In this document: positions 60,275-64,000 of the stretch, piece after piece
How positions within the stretch are numbered: position 1 is the first letter of the stretch
Layout: each line of letters begins with the position of its first letter
From: Cynocephalus volans
Lineage: Eukaryota > Chordata > Mammalia > Dermoptera > Cynocephalidae
Assembly: GCF_027409185.1 (NCBI RefSeq)
Contig: NC_084469.1
Span: forward strand, 34,276,293 to 34,340,292
Direction: 5' to 3'
DNA: 64,000 bases
The notes under the pieces: generated by a model
Database searches by the model: none
Told to the model about the DNA's origin: nothing
What the model saw: the letters and a program-made list of their open reading frames with translations, nothing else
Made by a program: the position numbers and the translations under genes

Positions 60275-62119
60275 GTGAGGCTGGGACTCCGGGGCTGCTG
60301 CCCAACGGAGGAGGCGGGAGGGCCCGGGATACAGCAGAAAGCGGAGTTGAGAAGAGGAAGGAGTCTCGGTCCCAGAGATCCGCGGGGCCACCTGAGCTGT
60401 CCTCGTGTCTCCTTTTAAGCCCTTCCCCGCCCTGCCAGAAGCACTCTTCTTACCATCCGACCCAGATAATTTGGAATCTAGTTCTTTAAAATTTCTCACT
60501 TCCCCAAAATGATGTGTGTCTTGCAGAGTAGTGAGTTGTTCTTCTTTCACTAAGTCAGCAAATATTTACGCTTTTCATTGTTCTGGATGGTGTGGCGCGG
60601 GGGCAAGCAGGACTCGGACTTGGTCCTTACCCTTAAAGTGTCACTAAGACCAGAAGAGAACACCTGATTTCTGTTGACCTCAGTTAACTGCAGGACTAAC
60701 TTCAGGTTAAAGTCTGAGTACCAAGACTGGGGGGAGGGCAGAGGGATGCTGTTTATCATTGCATATCTAAATGTAGAGTCGATGTGTAATTATTTTATAT
60801 CAACTTTTTTTTTAAAGCCGAACCAGTTGTTCGAGAGGGGCTGAAGCACATTTGTGAAGGATGTGTGTTCATCTACTGCCAAGTAGGAGAAAAACCTTAG
60901 TAAGTGGCAGTGTATACTGTATTTCACAGAACATGCACTAGACTCTTGCAAACTTAAGCAGAAAGAGCCTCAGGGACTCACTCAGGTTCTGTGTTCTAAG
61001 GTAAAGTGAGGTAGGTCAAACATTTAAAAGATATTAAATACAAATTTAAAATGCCAATGTTCAGCCACTTGAATTACGTAAGGGTAATTCAATGAATTTG
61101 GCCAGGTGTAAGTTCAGAACTTAACTGGCTTTACATTTATTGTATATCTTAGTCACAGTTTAAATGAAAACTTTGCACAGGGTAATAGATAGTCCTCAAG
61201 GTTTTTTAAATGTTTACAACAAGAACAATGATTACTAAAAAACTAAATAATATATCAAATATTAAGCAAACTAATAAACCAAGTAAATTTTTTTCATGAT
61301 CACTTTTTCTTTTTGGAATAGTTGGAAAGATCCAAATAATGACTTCAGAAAAAACTTGAAAGTAACTGCAGTCCCTACACTACTTAAATATGGAACAGTG
61401 AGTATCTTTCTTTAAATAGGGTGGGGCTATAATTCACTGTGAAAACTCTTTTTAACTTGTTCTGGATTCAAATTTGAACAGATCTTGACATTTCATGTCA
61501 AACATAACATTGCTGTTCAGAGTGCATTAAAAACAAACCACTTGGCTGTCCATCCCTGTGGCCAAACCCAATAAGCTATTAAAATGCAAATATCTAAATA
61601 TTATCTCTTTTTCATGTTTTTAAGCCACTCTTAAGTTCTATAGCCAGAAAGTTGAGTCATAATTCCTTAAAACATTTGCATCCTTGGCTGTTTTCTATTT
61701 AATCCATAATTATGGTTGAAAAGAGAGGGTTCCTCCTCTAGTTCAGTCATGCCCCTGGGATTCTGAATTAAAGGGTTATGGGGAAGGAGATAGCATTGGG
61801 CTTGCTGTCTCCTGTTTTAGTGTGTGGAGCTTCTGGTATTTGGGGTTTAAGTCCCTTGAGCCAAGTATTTTAATGATTCATCTTGAGGCAAATATCTTAA
61901 CTATTTCATAAAACTTGTTATAACTAGTTGATAATTTCTGAATGGCATAATTTCTCAGTTCAAAGATTCATGTCATTCAAAGTAGAACTCACTCCACTCC
62001 TAATAACATTTCATAGGAGTAGCTAAGATTTGACTGTTCTTCTCTTACAGCCTCAAAAACTGGTAGAATCTGAGTGTCTTCAGGCCAATCTCGTGGAGAT
62101 GTTGTTCTCTGAAGATTAA
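60130..62119 (+). CDS. TXNDC17: TXNDC17 (thioredoxin-like protein of 14 kDa, TRP14), complete
   Basis: This is a small cytosolic thioredoxin-fold oxidoreductase. In human it is reduced by thioredoxin reductase 1, acts on disulfides such as those of peroxidases and dynein light chain LC8, and modulates NF-kB signalling (known of the family). Four exons, 60130-60274, 60818-60899, 61322-61397 and 62051-62119, join to 123 codons, the human length. The redox motif is WCPDC, with Cys43 and Cys46, instead of the WCGPC of classical thioredoxin. The protein ends LVEMLFSED as in human. All junctions are GT/AG. The start is fixed by homology ([15 protein letters not shown]) with A at -3 in an ...CTGATGG context. 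The promoter is shared with KIAA0753, and a poly(A) signal lies 85 bp after the stop. Confidence 0.97.
60818..60899 (+). CDS. TXNDC17: TXNDC17 exon 2 (residues 49-76)
   Basis: It reads [20 protein letters not shown], then CQVGEKP, and ends in a split Tyr codon (TA/T). The acceptor follows a T-rich tract (TTTTTTTTTAAAG) and the donor is TA/GTAAGT. A Cys replaces the Ser I recall at this site in human (HICEG versus HISEG). Confidence 0.95.
60900..62050. other. TXNDC17 introns 2 and 3
   Basis: AT-rich introns of 422 and 653 bp around exon 3. No SINE or other young insertion is visible, in contrast to KIAA0753. Confidence 0.6.
61322..61397 (+). CDS. TXNDC17: TXNDC17 exon 3 (residues 76-101)
   Basis: It reads [20 protein letters not shown], then LKYGT. 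The VPTL segment contains the cis-proline conserved in thioredoxin folds. The acceptor is TTTTTGGAATAG and the donor ACA/GTGAGT. Confidence 0.96.
62051..62119 (+). CDS. TXNDC17: TXNDC17 exon 4 (residues 102-123 and stop)
   Basis: It reads [20 protein letters not shown], then ED and TAA. The acceptor is TTCTTCTCTTACAG. The C-terminus is identical to the remembered human one. Confidence 0.96.
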
Positions 62120-62203
62120 GACTTGAGGATGGCAATTGTATCATGATTTCCTGATTTACTTTAGTATAAAAGAAACTGCAACTTGTTTTGAATTCATGTT
62201 AGG

Positions 62204-62209
62204 AATAAA
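62204..62209 (+). terminator. TXNDC17 polyadenylation signal
   Basis: AATAAA lies 85 bp after the stop codon, overlapping a second copy (AATAAATAAATG). Cleavage is expected 10-30 bp downstream. It gives a short 3' UTR of about 110 nt. Confidence 0.75.
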
Positions 62210-62225
62210 TAAATGATGTTAAAAA

Positions 62226-63502
62226 CAACTGGTATATATCTAAGAGAGTGCATTAAAATGCTCATGAAACTTGTTTGCTTGTAATATGTGGATATCTTTA
62301 ATATATGCGATATTCCTTCAGGAGTGGCAGTAATGGCTCAAAGCAATGTATTACTGGAGGTGACAGAAATATCTAAAAGACTCTAATAGTGCAGTAGATA
62401 ACTTTCAAATCTCTAAAGGGATTAGGATCTCTTACCTTAAATTCTGTGAATTTGCAAAGTAAATTCATAAATTCCTAAAACCCCTTCTTTAGCTTTCGAA
62501 TGCAGAACAGTCTAAACACTGAAGGTAAGCACAGTACATCTAATTCAGTCCCTGCTTAATTCAGGCAGTTTTGTTTTCCAGCTGAATGGCATTCACTGGC
62601 ACAGAATGGCTACAGAGACCGTATTAACCTAGTGGTGGGAAGAACTCCAGCCTGTGAGTCAGTCACGCTGATTCTACCACTCACTAGCTATGTGACCACA
62701 GGCAAGTTACTTTACTTGTCTAAACCTCAATTTCTGCTTTTATAAACAAGGATTGTTCTGAGAATAAATGAGAATGCAAAGAAGCACTTAACTAGCACCT
62801 GGTTTATGGTACCTGCCAAATAAATGTTAACATTCCCAAATGAGCACAAGTATTTGAGGCTCCTCATCTTTGTTCTACTCTAAGGTCAAGAGTCCAATTA
62901 GTGGTTAACCACCAGTCTTCTTCCTGCCATCATTACATCAGTGACATACCAGTGATTCTTTCTTAAAGCTATCTTGTAAAGCAAGTGGTGATACAGGTAT
63001 GCCCTCTCACGTAGGATTTAAGAACTTTGTGCAGTTCCTGCTCTGTGACTTAAAGAGGCCAGTGACTCCACTTCTCTCATTCTGTAGATAACAGGGGTAG
63101 AACAGCTGATCTGAGAGACAGTAAGATTCCAGGAGATGGACTTTCCCAAGGCACTGCTATATGTCAGAAACAGAGCTAGGCCTAGAGTTTAGTATATTTG
63201 GTGGCCCTCCCCTAAACCATTCCCACTGCCTCCTTAAACTGGTCTAAAGCACCTAACTTTTCCATTCTTATTCAGTTGGTTATGTTAAATGCTAATAAAA
63301 ACATACAAATCCACAGGGAAACAATTCTGGTTTAAGAGAAATAATCTATTAACAATAAAAAGTTAGTTGGATAAGAAGCACACTAAACGTTCTAGATGCT
63401 ACCACAATAAGGTTAGGTAGGAAAAGTCTTTTTTTTGTCTTCACTGTACAAAAGAAATACATTATATATATGTCTTAAAGAGCCTGGTCTGTATCCCGCT
63501 TT
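62226..63502. other. interval between the convergent TXNDC17 and MED31 genes
   Basis: It contains a MIR (62615-62830) and probably the MED31 3' UTR at its right side. I could not fix a MED31 poly(A) signal on the minus strand. Confidence 0.5.
62615..62830 (+). mobile_element. MIR SINE between TXNDC17 and MED31
   Basis: TCACTAGCTATGTGACCACA, GGCAAGTTACTTTACTTGTC and CCTGCCAAATAAATGTTAAC follow the MIR consensus from core to 3' end. Confidence 0.85.
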
Positions 63503-63695
63503 TCATTTTCCTGAAGTGTTATTTTGCTGTTGCTGCTCTGCCAGAGCTTGTTGAAGGCGCATCCGCTTCCGGGAATAGTGTTGCCAGTGTAGAATTTGCT
63601 GTTCGTCAATAAATTTCGCACACTGAGCATTCACCAGCTCCTTTCGGAAGTGTTCATATTGGAGCAGTTCTAACATGTGTAAACACTGAGGGTAC
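63503..63695 (-). CDS. MED31: MED31, last coding exon
   Basis: Mediator complex subunit 31 (Soh1 family) is part of the Mediator middle module, which links activators to RNA polymerase II (known). This exon encodes the final 63 residues, YPQCLHMLELLQYEHFRKEL through DEQQILHWQHYSRKRMRL to a Gln-rich tail and NNTSGK, then TGA. The whole stretch matches the human C-terminus. The acceptor is AAACCCAG, and the first base completes a split Lys codon. The upstream exons lie beyond the right edge. The gene converges on TXNDC17, with about 1.3 kb between the TXNDC17 poly(A) site and this stop codon. Confidence 0.96.
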
Positions 63696-64000
63696 CTGGG
63701 TTTAAGTTTATAAGTTAATGATCAACATAATTTAAGTCAATAATGCCAAGTTCTAGTTCAGTTACTCTCTTAAAAATGATCTTGTAGCCTACCATTTCTG
63801 TAACATTAACTTAGCACACTTTGGTAGTATAGGTTTTTTCCCCTGCTTATGCAAAAAAGCTAGTCATCAAGTCAGTATTAAGCAAAATTTTCAAAAGGAG
63901 AAAATTTAAATTCAGAAAGATTAAATAACTTGCCCAAAACCACACAACACAGTTACTGGTAAGCAGAGTTAAAATTTGGGTACAAATCATGCCATTCTAT

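Larger units (their letters stand above)
59300..60290. promoter_or_regulatory. CpG-rich bidirectional promoter of KIAA0753 and TXNDC17
   Basis: This is the only unique non-repeat stretch in the window with dense CpG and GC. It separates the minus-strand KIAA0753 from the plus-strand TXNDC17, whose ATG is at 60130. It contains ETS-type and GC boxes and an RFX X-box, and I see no TATA box. Head-to-head arrangement of these two genes is known in human. Confidence 0.8.

Noticed and set aside
60064-60489. 141-codon plus-strand frame continuing past TXNDC17 exon 1
   Set aside because: It is exon 1 read through its GTGAGG donor into the intron. The spliced frame gives the full 123-residue TXNDC17.

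Overview
This is mammalian nuclear DNA. It has small spliced exons with GT/AG junctions in long AT-rich introns, MIR, L2, MER5 and ERVL-MaLR fossils, LINE-1 copies of several ages, and CpG-rich sequence only at one promoter. The young SINEs are made only of tRNA-Ile-like units, found here as monomers, a dimer and a trimer. That architecture matches the CYN SINEs of colugos (Dermoptera). No Alu, B1/B2 or other lineage-specific SINE was seen. A colugo such as Galeopterus is therefore my best guess (inference, about 0.6). The gene order KIAA0753 - TXNDC17 - MED31 is the one known from human 17p13.

Layout. From about 3.8 to 59.7 kb the minus strand carries KIAA0753 (moonraker/OFIP, a centriolar-satellite and ciliopathy protein). 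Fifteen coding exons, 2 to 16, can be placed to the base, and every splice phase closes, giving about 816 codons. The last part of the protein, judged from the human length to be about 150 residues, lies off the left edge. Exon 1 is noncoding and only a candidate can be offered. TXNDC17 (TRP14) is complete on the plus strand at 60.13-62.12 kb in four exons. It converges on the last coding exon of MED31 (minus, 63.50-63.70 kb). KIAA0753 and TXNDC17 are head to head across a CpG-rich promoter that contains a perfect RFX X-box, fitting a ciliary gene, and ETS and GC boxes.

The introns are mostly transposons. The main items are: a nearly full-length but broken LINE-1 (43.34-49.83 kb, 11-bp target duplication) inside an older HAL1-type element in intron 2; a betaretrovirus-like solo LTR (14.34-14.75 kb, 6-bp target duplication); a rearranged MaLR LTR (25.2-25.95 kb); an ERVL LTR followed by a tRNA-Leu-type primer site (26.2-27.08 kb); seven tRNA-Ile SINEs, several with clear target duplications; and a GC-rich two-copy minisatellite with an A-rich tail (33.28-33.70 kb) that looks like an SVA-style composite retroposon.

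The least explained feature is in KIAA0753 intron 1, 55.7-59.3 kb. It is a diverged GC-rich minisatellite of about 75 bp with optional 18-bp sub-units. It keeps one reading frame open for 1121 codons on the minus strand, the same sense as KIAA0753, while frames on the other strand are also partly open. It may be an undescribed repeat protein or exon, or only a stop-poor minisatellite.
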